Assembly (NCBI GenBank): GCA_009869945.1
Contig: WIXG01000110.1
Coordinates: 149,284-213,283, forward strand
Direction: 5' to 3'
From: Mesaphorura yosii
Lineage: Eukaryota; Arthropoda; Collembola; Poduromorpha; Tullbergiidae
DNA length: 64,000 bases
In this document: one piece after another, positions 28,001 to 40,569 of the stretch
Layout: the number at the start of each line of letters is the position of its first letter
How positions within the stretch are numbered: position 1 is the stretch's first letter
The notes under the pieces: generated by a model
What the model was told of the DNA's origin: nothing
Database searches by the model: none
What the model saw: only the letters and a program-made list of their open reading frames with translations
Position numbers and translations under genes: made by a program

Positions 28001-31000
28001 CAAACGCCCGTTCTCGCTTCGGCTTCCAACAGCCAACGTGTTTTGCGAGCGGGTCGTTGAGCTGAGAATCAAGTTTATAAAAAATATAATTAACTCGCCT
28101 CCGTTGTCTCCAGTGCCTGCATCGCAGCACGCAGCCTCCTACCTACGGTTAATTTAATGAATGGAAGGCTGGAAGAAGGCTTTGTGAGTGGGGATCATTA
28201 GGTAGAAAGATTCATATTTTTATCAGCTGCTCGCAGAATGTGGAAGACAAAGGCAAGGAAGAAGTCAGAGACATTTCAGTTGATTACACTTCGAATCACA
28301 TCTTCAATGAAAAATTGCTCAGGCATAATAATTTCTCCTTCCTTTGTTCACTCAAGAAAATGCAAAGAAGTTATTGTGAAATGTAAAAAAGCAGAAGGGA
28401 AAGATAGCATTGAATTGAGTTCTGTTTGATTCCAGAAAGGTATTTTTGGGTTGCCAATTTTGATCAGGAGTTGCGGAGCTTCTCGCGTTGTTAATTGGCA
28501 ATTTTCGGGTCACTCCCTTGTTGCATTGTGGGTTTTGATCAAATTTGTATTTGATGAAGGCGCGTGAGACGATCACGCGCACATTTGAGCCGTAAACGGA
28601 GAAAACGTCGAAACAAAGTGTGGCAACATTTGCGGGCTTTTAAATCAAGGAAATGTAACGCGTTAAAGTGATATTTTGAAGATCAGCTACTGTCATCATT
28701 TGAAGGAAATAGAAAATCCAATTGCGTTTTTTAGTTTGTCTCGACTTTTCTACGTCCGATCTTGGCCATCTTTCCTCCATCTCCGTCCGTGACTTCTCTT
28801 GCAACTTTCCACACATCAGTGCTGGTTAAGTAATAATGGCGATCTAATCGAAAGTGTAAGGTCAATCCTTTCGGTTCAGGCACTCGTCGCTCGCCGCTTG
28901 TACCCATCCAGTCGTGTTATAACAGTGGGAAATGCTCAAGTAGAGCAGACAGGGAAAAGGAATTATTGCGGAGGTAATCCATCTTGAAAGTGATTTGTGA
29001 GAAATTTCCGAATGCTCCTCTTCCTCGCTGGAATTTCTGTCTTGCGAGCTTCTTTCGATTTCATTTCTATCTGTCTCATAACCTCCGTTGCGAAAGCAAT
29101 GACTTACGCACCAGCAAAACGAAGAGCTACACACTGAACACATTTCATGCATCCTCATTCCTGAACCCATTTCCTCGCTTTCCTTATTTTGTGACAAGTG
29201 GCAGCAAGAAGGAAAAGCTCGACACAGAAAATGGCAAAAATTACACACTCGGACTCCCTCTGCAATTTTTTATACCATTCCTTCTCCACTCGCCTCCTAT
29301 TCGATGGGCTTTCTATTCGAGCCGTTCAGCTGATGTGCGAATAGCATTCCAAGATTCCACGTTTGTATGGGTTCGAATTTTAAAGCGATTCGTACACTAA
29401 ACAGTGCCTTTCCTACAATGAGAGGAATACGGCGTTGATTTTATTATAACGTGATGCATTAACTTAGGTGTATTTATATTTTCTAAGATCTTCCGAGTGT
29501 GTTTCGATCCGGCCACTCCGATTCGCAAACGAATCCCGAACCGGTACTCCACTTTCAAGTACTACATTAGGATAAAAAAATGCGCCTTTATGAACTGTCG
29601 CTTTAAACATCTTTGAAAATTGAAAAACGTCAAACGAACTTGCTGCGAAACTACAAGTCAATTTTCACTTGGTGCACGTCACAAGTCTCATCAAGCAGTT
29701 TCATTAATTGAATGAAATTGAATTTTTTTTCCATTAAATATCTCAAGGAGAATCTCGCAAGGAGTAAATAATTAAACCAAAAAAAATTGATTACGTGCTC
29801 AAGTGCTGGAACATGATACAAATTAATTTACGTTTCTAATTGACAATTTCTATCATTCCTCTGGTTCGTTTCAGATTTTTGCAGGAATAAGAATGCGGAG
29901 TACGGACCAAGAGAACTCTAAAAGAAGTCGGGTCTAAAACGTTTTCTACAGAGGGGCATAATAAGATTAAGCGCTAGTTTTCGACATAAAATGTGCACAA
30001 GTTTGTGCATTTGGCTGACGTTACAAAGAAATAAGAAGCTGCTTTTACTTTGGCAATTCTTGATCCTGTATATATATAGGGCAATATAGCTAACGTGTTA
30101 ATCGTTCATCAACGTTTCGAAGTGACTCATAAAAGTAATTTAATACTCACTTAAAGTTATAAACAGTCATTCCAAGAGTGTTATTCTTCACGAGTACGAG
30201 ACAGAATAATGTGCTCCAAGAAATCCGGTCTTGAGATTAAGATCGTTAGTTAAAAGTGGAAATCGAGCCAAAAATAGCAATAGCAGATTGCCACGACGCA
30301 AATCTGAGACTAGAGTCCGGTCCCATTCTGTCATTCTTTCCTTTTATAAATATTCATGCCAAGAAAGGGCCTCGAAACTTCTTGAAAGGTTGACGCTGTG
30401 CAAAGTGCGAATTGCAAATACAGAAGTGCGAAATAAGGGCAAACTTAGAGAATTCGAGTGGTGGAATGTTTTATGTGAAGGTGAATACTTCCACAGCAGA
30501 GCCAGGAAGGTTGTTACTTGAAGAGGAATCAGTTTGTCAGCCAAAAGAAATAAAATAAAGAAATAGCTACCTTTCCGTTGAGCTTCTTCCTTCACTGTCC
30601 TCTGCTTTAAAAATATGACTTTCTCATGATGAGAAAAGAAGTTTTCGAGTGTCGGAAATCACCATTGTAAGATCCCATTAGATGTGAAATACTGATTGCG
30701 GTACTTTCTTAAACGCTTTTACCATAAATTTTCTTTGTACGATATACCTCATACAATAATGCGCACTGTAGCTGATTCAATGGCCTCGCCTTTTGTCCAC
30801 TCGTGAATGAGTGCTGAGCTTCCTCTCTGAGCCTTCCCATGTTCTTTATTGGCAAACCTCGGGAAAGTAACTGGAGAGAGTCGGCAATACTGTACTCCTT
30901 GTGTACTCGATTCGTATGTACCTTAGATCTGGACGTCTTGAGTGTTGACTCGACTCGGCCGATTTGATTTTAAGTCCCTTATTAAGTGGCGGAGAAAAGA

Positions 31001-32258
31001 ACGGAAATGAAAAGTCATTCCCATTGAACCATCGTCACATTTTCACGGTTTGCCATTTTACACGGGTTGTATGTTGAAACTTCTGAAATGGTATGTAGTT
31101 TGATTCCAATCCTTTTTCTAATTCATTTTTTCTAATTGTCGAAACCTGATGTAGATTAATGCTTTTCATCAGCGTTCATCCAACTTCCTGTTTTTGTGCT
31201 GTCGTATTTCGTTGAATCTGTCCGGAAGAGGAAAGATTGGATGGTCGACATATTTCAGTTATCAGAAACACAGCCTGAGCCAACACAACCATCGCATTTG
31301 CATAATAACTGCAAAACGAGAAAGTGGAAACAGAAAATTTTAACACTCAAGTCTTCCATGCACACACTCAAATTATGCAGGCATGCATAATAATCGAGTG
31401 AAAAGCTGTTGTTCTTTTCAGTGCTTCGAGAATAACGAACATTACGCAGCATAGCATAGATTTGCATGAAAATAAGCACAAACCACAATTGCATTTCACA
31501 CTCTGCTCCAGCAGATAACACTTGAAATGAAAAAATAAATCAGTTGGAGGCGGATGAGAGCCAAAAATAATGGCTTCCTTCATTTGCATTTTTCAAATAC
31601 GAATTTATGACAATAATTCTCATAAAATTAATATTACCGAGAAATTGGCTGAGTGCGATTTCTGAAATAATGCGAATCTCGTCTTCACTTGTTTACTTTG
31701 GCTTCGGCTGTCGCATGCGGCTACAAACTGTGCAAACTCAAACGAATACGATCTTGTTCGCTTCGCTGCTGACATTGAACGGAGGTAGAACATCCACAAA
31801 ATCTTATTTATTTTACTCAAGTCAAACTGCATTCTCAAGACACTTTATTCACGACACAACTCAAGGGAAACCATTTCAGTAATGCGTTGCGTAATCTTTG
31901 TGACTCGGGCTACTTCACCTTTGCATTTCGTATTTTGTTATGCAGATTGTGAATTGCACAGCAGCAGAATCAAAGCCGTGCCCCTGTGCGCAGAGCTGAA
32001 CACTTCAGTGGAGCAATTCAGAGAAAATAAAGCGAATACACTAACTGCAAAGATTGTATCCAGAATCCGGAGTATGCCTGCCGTGCAATGCTCGACGTTA
32101 AATATTGAGGAACAGAAGTGAAGGAAGAATCAAGTGAAAGCATGACAAATACGAAAGTATAAATTCCAACGGGACGCGTCGCGTCCATGTCGCCCCTCGC
32201 AAAACATCAAAACTGAACAGGGGGAAACCAGTTGGAGAAAGAAGAGATAAATTTTTTT
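25033..32258. other. No recognisable gene
   Basis: No family-level match is visible. A GCC run lies at 26943-26957. A possible exon at about 25446-25700 follows a CAG acceptor-like site but has no good donor. Other frames of 80-140 codons overlap on both strands and have no conserved motif. Confidence 0.5.
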
Positions 32259-32728
32259 ATGTTTAGCAGCCTTGTCATACTTTTTCGCCTTCTGAGATTA
32301 AAGATATGGCTACCACCTCCCAACAAGCGTGATATCCAACCAGGCGAACGTGGTGATCGTGATGAACCGATTCCAACGTAAGTGACTGTGACACTGCAAA
32401 AGTCACAACAGGGAATTTTATGGAGTGGCTCGATTTGGAAACTGAAACCAGAGGTTCAAAATTTCGAAGCATCCGCAAAAATCGTGATTTCCACCTCCCT
32501 GGGCCGAATGAATGCTGACGGAATTGAAAGCAACTAAAGTGTCTCACCTTGCCTTATTACTTGAAATACAAGTTTGAAAGTTTGAAACTGATGGTGCGGC
32601 AGGGTGCAGCGAGATTGCGTGATTGTGTAATAAGTTACTTCTTACTTGAGCTAAACAGAATCAGTTAACGATAATCCTGAATTATTTAATTAACCTGTAA
32701 ACAAGTTGTGTTGTAAATTTTCTCTCAG

Positions 32729-32805
32729 ATTGGAGCAGCATTTATTACCAGTGGACCAATAATTAACAGATTAACTCAAGTTTTGTCGTTCTCGGTGTCT
32801 TTGAA
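32729..32805 (+). promoter_or_regulatory. Possible cell-cycle promoter: CCAAT boxes and CHR-like site
   Basis: An inverted CCAAT (ATTGG) lies at 32729-32733, a direct CCAAT at 32756-32760, and TTTGAA at 32800-32805, which is 52 bases before the ATG of the securin-like gene. CCAAT boxes with a downstream CHR (TTTGAA) are typical of G2/M genes in animals, where NF-Y and MuvB complexes bind. Securin is a G2/M gene, so the arrangement fits. The motifs are short and can occur by chance. No TATA box is obvious. Confidence 0.3.
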
Positions 32806-32856
32806 TACTTCGGAATTTCAAGAGTGCGTCACATCTCAAGCCTGTGGCCAGGCACA

Positions 32857-33809
32857 ATGAAGAAGTCAGGAACTTCGTCCGCTTATCGGACTTCGCATGC
32901 AGCTTCAAATAAACTTGGTATGCTACGAGGTCTTGTTGAGTTCCCAATTGACCAAAAGCAATTTATAATAATCTAAGACCTAAATGTTCTGTTTTTGTGA
33001 CAGATCCAGATATGCTAGCCAGAAATGCTGGGCTGGGCAAGCCGTTGGGGTTGGGGATGAGCAAAAAATCAGGTGGCGGCCTCATAATATTATCAGACGA
33101 AGGAGCAGAAGCAACATCTACTTTTGATGGACTTATCACACCAATGAATAAAGGTTTCACAAACCGACATGAAGGACGTATGGCACTGGGGGATTTATCG
33201 TCAGTAACTAAACCGAGGAAGCAAGAATGGGCACCAGGAGTACATGGACGAAAGGAGAAAAGTGGTCTTCTGAACAGCAACGCCAAGAAGATTGTGCCCT
33301 TCAAAATATGGACGGATTCTGAAGAAGAAAGTGCCAGTTCAAACCAGGAGGAGCAGCAGGAGGAGGAACCAATATCAACAAATGAAGCAAAAAGCGCCAG
33401 CTTGGCGGTCGAAGTTAACGAATTGGAGTCAGAAATCAGTGCGAGTTTGGAGGATTACCCGGGACTAGAAAAAATGCAAATGGTTCCTTCAGGTTGACCA
33501 AATTGACTCCTGGTTTAATTGTTGGTAAAATGCTGAAGAGTAAAATGTGTTTTTTTAGATGATATGATTGAATATTACAACTCAGAACCACCAGAACAAA
33601 CACAGTACATCTCATCAGATGATATCACACTGGAATGTGGTAACATGGGCTTCACCTTCCCTTCGGAACGTGTTGCATCATCAGTTTTCGAGGCAGCGGA
33701 AGAAGACGATGCAGCTACTGTTAATCATCAAGGCAGCTTCACTTTCGATGACAATGGCAGTCAGGATCCAATCAAAATCACTGCAATCACCGGCACTCGT
33801 ACAGAATAA
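32857..33809 (+). CDS. Securin-like protein (PTTG family), 3 exons
   Basis: Exons are 32857-32917, 33004-33492 and 33559-33809, joined by 86- and 66-bp GT-AG introns, both in phase 1. The product has 266 residues, against about 200 for vertebrate securin. LIILSDEG (about 47-54) sits where human securin has its N-terminal KEN-bearing segment, but the KEN itself is absent. FDGLITP follows at 61-67, then a destruction box RMALGD at 79-84 with the RxALG form of securins. The middle is rich in Glu, Gln and Ser (125-165). DYPGLEKMQ (171-179) aligns with the separase pseudosubstrate segment of human securin, Gln179 taking the place of the Arg that separase would cut after. The C-terminal third is acidic. 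The likely role is inhibiting separase until APC/C-driven destruction at anaphase. Securins diverge fast, so the call rests on the order of short motifs. Confidence 0.68.
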
Positions 33810-33995
33810 GCGGTAACTCCTCCTTCTCAGTGAATCTTCAATAATAAAAATTGCCAATACAATTTCGATTAAGTAATTCGTCACCCGAAAAGATTGAACA
33901 CACGTTTTGTATCTTAATTCTTAAAAGCCTAATGCGAGAACTGAGAACCATTGAATTTTCCATTTCTTTTACCTACCCACTGTGTATTGGCCCAA

Positions 33996-34014
33996 AATAA
34001 AGTTTGTGAATAAA
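33996..34014 (+). terminator. Tandem polyadenylation signals of the securin-like gene
   Basis: Two AATAAA hexamers lie at 33996-34001 and 34009-34014, about 190 bases after the stop codon. They fit the 3' end of the securin-like transcript. Confidence 0.65.
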
Positions 34015-37000
34015 ACTCGACTTTACGTTCGTCTTACATAGTCACGTAATTCTTAACGGCTGTGTCAATTGTCAAAATCCACGGAATATCTGTAAAGCAA
34101 TGTTCCTCGGCCAATTTTTAACGTGCTTCAGGATCAGCAAGAGTCGGTCAAAATTCAGACAAGTTGCAGCTTCTGCCAACTCTGGGTGGAAGAAGGAATC
34201 AGCTGCGATGGTGAAAGTGGATGCTTTGTTCGGGTTCTCTTTTATCCTACGAACAGCTTTCTTTCGGCCTGCTGACTAGTGCTTTCTATCCTCAGTAAAC
34301 CTCCACTGTGCCCGAACTTATTCTTCCTGGCTCCAGATGGTGCATTATCTTTGTCCAAGAGTGCCAAGAAGTATAAGCAGTTAAAACACTCTTCCTGTGA
34401 TGATGATAGAACCTTCAGCTAAAAGTGGACGGCATAACTAAAGAAATAATTGCGTACTTGAAATACTTTCTTATTTAACACCTTTCGTGAGTATTGGGAA
34501 TCAGCATTAGCTGTGAAGTTTTCAGCAATTTCCCTATTTCATTGCCATAGCCTGGCGTGTATTGAGTCTATGCTTGCCATCAGTCATACTCGAACCGAAG
34601 AATCTACTTGATCTCAAGCAGATCTTGATGGATTGTCACCATTAGACATTTTTGGGAGCGGAGTTTTTTGGAGCCGTTGACGTCCCCTGCCCTAAGCTGT
34701 AATGAGGCGAATCGGTTTGGGCTTTTCTCTGTAGACATGTTAACACGCCAAGAAGTGAGGCTTAAACTTTCTTGCACAGACGCCCAGGCATTTATAATGG
34801 AATATAGAAGGAGAAAAGTCACAGCACAGTTCAGGGACTCATGAGTCAAAAATGACAAGACAAGCTAATATTTCTGCCGCGTCATAGCCTGCATACAGAG
34901 TTATTACATTGTAATACAATTTTAATGTAAGACCGCCCATGATCCGTAATTCAGCGAGTTGTCGACGCGACAGGCGGAAAGACTCCAGAATGAAAGTAAC
35001 AATCATGGCACGGCATGGGAAAATAGCTGCGCACGTAGCAGCACAATGTTGTTCAGCTACACAGCTACACTCAGCACTCTGCATGACTTTTTGTGGCATG
35101 TCAATTGACTTAACTTGACAGAGCGGAGCACAGCGTAGAAGCACAGCAGCCAACACTTGCCTTTAGTTCTGGAAAATGAGCAAACTAGGAAAACTCATAC
35201 TCCTGTCACCTTCATACATTAATCATTATCCCAAACACTGACTGAGTAACGAGAAACAAGATTCTCATGGACGTAATTCAAGTTGCAAACTTTCATTTTC
35301 TCACTGATGCCAGGTCCTTCAGTGCCCGAAGTAACTTTTAATTCTTGCAGCAGTTCCAGTACAGATTTTGGAAACAAGTTGTGAAGCACACTGCAGAGCT
35401 GCAGCTACGCAAACGCACGAGGGCATGGATATAACTTCACTTCACTTGACGGGAGTATCGCAAGAGGCTGGAAACTTAATCATGTTTTCACTTCCTGCAT
35501 AGACTGCACTGTAGGACAATGACTGGGCACACTTATTTGCAATATTTCATTTTTCAGATGATGCTGCAAACTCATGTCCTCTCAATCCATGCCGGAACAA
35601 GCTGTTCGCTGTCCACACATTTCGATTCATGCATTCGCATCACATCGAAATCTGCTAGTTTGCAAAATCTGAACGTAATCAAATGTCCGAATTATTTACG
35701 TATTGAGATAAATTGTGTGTGTGTGAATAAGTTGACGTCTGCGAATGCTAAATAACAGGCTACATTAATCATGCCTTCGAAAATTGGCTGACACTTGGAT
35801 ATTGACAGTCGCATTTGTGCATGTCAAGCATAATGGAGTCGAGCGGAGTCCAGCGCGTTAATGAGTTTTGTCAGTGACCCATCGTCATTTATTCATCTGG
35901 TAATTGAATTAAAAATGATAAATTCCAATGTCAAATATTTCTGACACTTAATGGATTTTTATAAATTGGATCGCTTGGACCTCCGGAATGCTTTCAGATT
36001 GAAGAATGGCCGGCGCATGTGGACAAAGATAAATTATCTTTTGTGTTGTTGAAATGGGAAACCGAACGAGGAGTGAACTCTCGTCTTGAAGTCCGCCTGA
36101 ACGATATTTTATTTCGCTTCATTGTTGCCTGTTAGAACTGTTGTTGAACTGGAAGAGGTAAGGGCACTTTAATTGGCAAAACCATTCAAAGATTCATTAG
36201 TGGTAATCCAAGTAACATCTGCAACCTGAACATCAAGCAGCTGTCTCCTAAAAAAAACCTTAAGATGCGAGCTTGTCATTGTATGAATTAAAAAGTAATC
36301 TCATGGTGTTAACGCATTCTGCCTGCGTTCAAGCATATCCGAAGCATGCGAAGTTACCCTTGAACCGATCTTCCAGCCGGAAGAGGAGAGACTTCACGAG
36401 ATATGGACTGCCAGATCCAGGTTTGTGCCGACGACTGTAAAAGAATCAGGAAGCAGTGAATGCAGAATAAATGGAATGTCAAATGCATCGGATATTATAC
36501 GGAATTTAGAGTCCGCAATGTACAAATAAGTGTCTTCATAAATAATGTCGAAATGGCCGGCCGCTCTTTCCCTTTTCTACGCTGCTCCCAAAAATGTAAA
36601 ATAATGCTTCCATTATCTTCCAGTATTTCCATTCAGTACGCACGCTGCTGCAGTTGCAACATAGTCGGCACTAAATTGCTTTCCTTTATCTGAGCTCATG
36701 GCCAGTCCGTCTCGAGATACACGCGCATCATCTTCAAATGAGCGTGCTTTCGGGATTCAGGCCACTTTCTTTTTTGTTTTTTTATTTCTCTATCTTTGTA
36801 CTATTTAAAAACTTAGAATGTCATCACATAAACTATGCTTGAGAAAAAGATATTATCGTGGTCCATCCTCAACTCCTTCGTTCCCAACTCAATTAACTCC
36901 ATTGTCTGGCTTTCTGCTGGCGAAATGTGAAGACTAAACCGAGGGTTTTGAAAACCGTCGCATGTGAAGAAACAGCAACATTTTGTTTTCCACAGGGCAA

Positions 37001-40000
37001 AAATACCTCAATTGCTAGAGCACTGCGGAGGGAAAGCTCAATACATTATCCCGACACTGGCGTAATAACAGCTTGGAGTTAGTAGTCGAGTCATGAACCT
37101 CCAAAGCAGAATACAAAAGACCAGCTACAATTCGGGCTAGCCGTAATTTATACGATCCATTATTGTCTAGTCGATGGGCTCCTCCTTTGTCTCATTAAAT
37201 AGTTCTCTTCCCGTGCAGGTTGAACATTTTGATTTTCGTTTATAAATGTAAACATTTCTTCACATTGCAAATATCGATTGAGATCAATATTTTCCCAGCC
37301 ACTGTTGCAGTCTGCAGTTGTTTCTTGTTTCGACTTTCGTGCTACTCTTTTCGATGTACACACGCAGCACAAAGCAAATACGAAAATGTGTGGTTGTAGT
37401 TGTAGAAAGTTGTACTGCAGCAAATGTGACGAAAGAGCTATGAGCATAAGGGAAGTTTAGTTTCTCGCTTTCATTGATCATTTCCAACTTTTCAGATATA
37501 AACCGAAAATCTTTGACACATACTTTTCTCTTTTGTACGCAGTACAACTCCGGCCACTTCATACATTTGTACGCCGTGCCTGCGTGAACTGAGACTGAGT
37601 GCCAAAAATATCTGTTCACTTCGGCTGGCGTGGTTCCTCCTCGCGTGGTGTTGTGCGGCAAAGCATCCAAGATTTTCGTGGAGAGAGTTTTCAGTGTGCT
37701 TTTGAGCGTCTCTGATTCCACATGCTCGCAACCACTTGAGAATTGAGACTTTCACATTCCGCTTCCGCGTGTGGCGTGTTCTTAACTTTGTTCGTTTCGC
37801 TAATGGAAAGTGGATTGCTCCTTTCACTGCTGAGCAGCCCTCCAACGAAGACAAGAAAGTCCATAGTCTCGTCGATCACTTAAGCAATTAGGAAGAAATT
37901 AATGAAAATTAGCGATTCGCTTGGTGGTTCGCTGCAAAACAAAACTTGTATTGTGCACCGAACGATATCATGAGACTTAAAATGAGGGTGCCGAAGGTCA
38001 GAGTAAGAACAGTGCAAGTGACAAATTGAAATAGATTATGGTACAGTGACAGAGCTTCGGTATTCTGCAATTCTTCAAAAAGTCAGGTAAGACTCTAAAG
38101 GGTGATCAAATTGTAGGCCGAACGAGTGTTGTCGCTTTTACATACGACAACTGACACTTTCACTCAATGCAACTGGATCATATCTAACCGAAGGTTTGCC
38201 TATCATTTCCTCGTTCGAATCTTTTATTGTGCTTCACCAGAAATACCCGCGATTTTCCGTATTTTTGAATAATGCAGATAGCTTGGTTCTGCGGAGTCAA
38301 TTCTAATTCTGCGTATAATCCGATTCTTCCCGTTGTGCTCGTGCTCAATTACTGACGATTTGGAGATGTTTGAATCCGTGCCGTTTAAACGGACGACTGA
38401 TTTTTTCGAACCGTTAGTAGTATTTGACTCTGGAGACAGATTCAAACAGATTCTCTGCCGTAAATATTTATGCAAAACGAATAGGCTCACGTAATCGACT
38501 CAACGATGACCGCGCCGGAGACATTTCCCTTGACTGTACTTAAGTAAAATTCTTTTTACCTTAAAATTGAACATGCTTGCTCGCCGTTCTCCATGCGCGT
38601 CAGTCTTTACTAGAACATGCCCATTTGAATAAGATTTCGAGATTTCAGCTAGGAAAAGAACGACCAATTCCAGAACAGCAGCAGAGGCCAGCCAGAACAA
38701 TGGAGCTGGATTCCATCAACGAGTAGCTCCATCATAAGTTGAGTACCGTTGTTCTAAACTTTAATTAGAATGAAGGAAACATGTCTCACTTGAAATAAAA
38801 AGTTTGATGAGAAAGAAAGTAGTAAAACTAATGAAGGAGCGTGTGCTTTGTTGCTGGCGGTGGACTGACAGCAGCGCACCAGATTAAAATGCAGTTTCAG
38901 GCCCAAGTAGTGTGAAGATCTATTCATCAAGCATTACAACATAGTTTGTAACAAATTTCCCAATATTCAACTTTCCAGGGAAAGTTAGAATGACAGCACG
39001 CACGCTGCTAGCTAGGCATTCTCTTCCGAATTTGGAAAACTGAAGTTGGTACGGTGCTTGTCAGTCAGAAATCTCGATGTTGCACGTCGCTGATTGCAGA
39101 GTATGTTGCTGAGAATGCTACGCGGTGCGCGTTGGCGAAACAGAAGCGTGGAAATTCGTGAACACTGAGAACGGAAAGTGAATTTCCCCTTGATCATTGT
39201 AGCCAACGAAATTCACATCCACAGCCCGGCCTGCTACTAATGCAAGCCGTCACGGCTGCTCATATCGAATCGACATATCCAATATCAGTGTCAATAGTAT
39301 TGTTCTTTTCAAGCTTCATGAAAGGAAATTGGAATGGACAAAGCCAGTGCCTTAAAACCAGAAGTCTAAGCCAGAGTCAAGACTCAGGAGGGTATGAGTT
39401 CTTGCAATATCTGCAGAGTAATGCCAGAATTCAATCATACTCAAGAACTGAACGTGAGCGCTGTATTTTTACAAGACTCTGGATCAACCCTCTGGACATA
39501 GTCCGCATTGTGTTATAGTCGAGTCAACTAACCCAACACCAAAGGGCACAGACCAAATGGAAGGATAACAAAGGAGAAAGCAGGCAGCAAAACTATACTT
39601 TGGTAAAACCGTCGGAATGGAATAAGGATGCTGATTCTACTTAGTGTGTATAATCCAATCCATTTGCGATGCTCCACCGAATCGGAGTTCCTCGCAGTGT
39701 CAAAAGTAATACAAGAGATAAATTCACGAAATCGAATTTAGTTTTCAGAATTCTTGTCACAGTGTGAAATAAATATCTTTTATGGCGATTTATGTTGAGC
39801 AACATATTTAAGACCATGTCGCTTTGGTTGGCGCACAATAGGACCGGGATCTCAAGTCTCCGGGCATTGTGTTCAATGTATTCGGTGTCACACTTGTCTG
39901 ATCCTCACCGTCTTCACTGCCGTGTCTGTAGTACATTTACTTCATTACATGCTTTCTCTTACTCATCATTCCTTGAACATCGTCTCGTCCTGACCTGCTC

Positions 40001-40509
40001 CTGCCAGTGCCAGTGAAAAAGAAGCGTAAAATTATAACCACGCACCGTCTTTACCCACAGCGCAGCGTTGTGTATTAATTTAGGCAGACCAGAAATTCCA
40101 AGTTGTTCTTGCAAAATGTATCCACAATTACAATTTGCAGTTTAATGCGAGCTACTTTACTCAATTACTGGCGGGAGTCTTCTGAGTTCCCGCGTTCGCC
40201 ACTCTTCGCATTCGTTTATGTGCGTATCCTTTGTGAACGGAGGACGGCGGCTGTGTCCGTGCTTCGAGTATCTTACAGCGGATCTAAACTGTATTAGTAC
40301 CAATGCTTCTATATTAAGGAATAAAATGGAACTCCTTTCCACTTTACCGCTTCGACGTTTCCTACTTTCTTATAAACGCAAACGAGAGCGAGCGACTGAA
40401 GAGCAGGAATTATACAATTGGGCTTGGCAAGCAAAAACTCGTAATGCCAAGATAAAATTCGAGTCGAAAGTTCAATGATCCATTTATATTGAAACACTTA
40501 TTGCGAACT
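34015..40509. other. No firm gene; weak exon-like pair at 34.1-34.4 kb
   Basis: No protein family is recognised. Two segments, 34132-34210 and 34296-34422, are linked by an 85-bp intron-like sequence with GTGAAAG donor, CTGAC branch-like site and a good CAG acceptor; see findings. A pair of minus-strand frames at 38224-38700 could be joined in phase but has no ATG. The rest holds nothing I can name. Confidence 0.45.
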
Positions 40510-40569
40510 GGTCCGCTGGCGCAGAGGCTGCAAGCGTCGTGCCTTGAACTAATGGCACCATAATTTTTT
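40510..40569 (+). pseudogene. Truncated tRNA-like sequence with oligo-T
   Basis: Seven bases (40510-40516) are followed by TG and a D arm: GCGC at 40519-40522, an 11-base loop, then GCGT at 40534-40537. One base later comes an anticodon-type arm, GTGCC at 40539-40543 and GGCAC at 40554-40558. The A-box-like TGGCGCAGAGG is clear. The anticodon loop has 10 bases rather than 7, and there is no T arm or B box. Six T follow at 40564-40569, as at a Pol III terminator. It may be the 5' two-thirds of a tRNA, or the head of a tRNA-derived SINE, truncated during insertion. A working tRNA gene is unlikely. Confidence 0.4.

Noticed and set aside
37284-37854. Two overlapping minus-strand frames of 145 and 120 codons
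   Set aside because: They overlap in different frames, match nothing known and lack supporting signals.
38224-38700. Two minus-strand frames that can be spliced in phase into a small secreted-looking protein
   Set aside because: The signal-peptide-like start is TTG, with an in-frame TGA seven codons upstream and no ATG; the fit is probably accidental.
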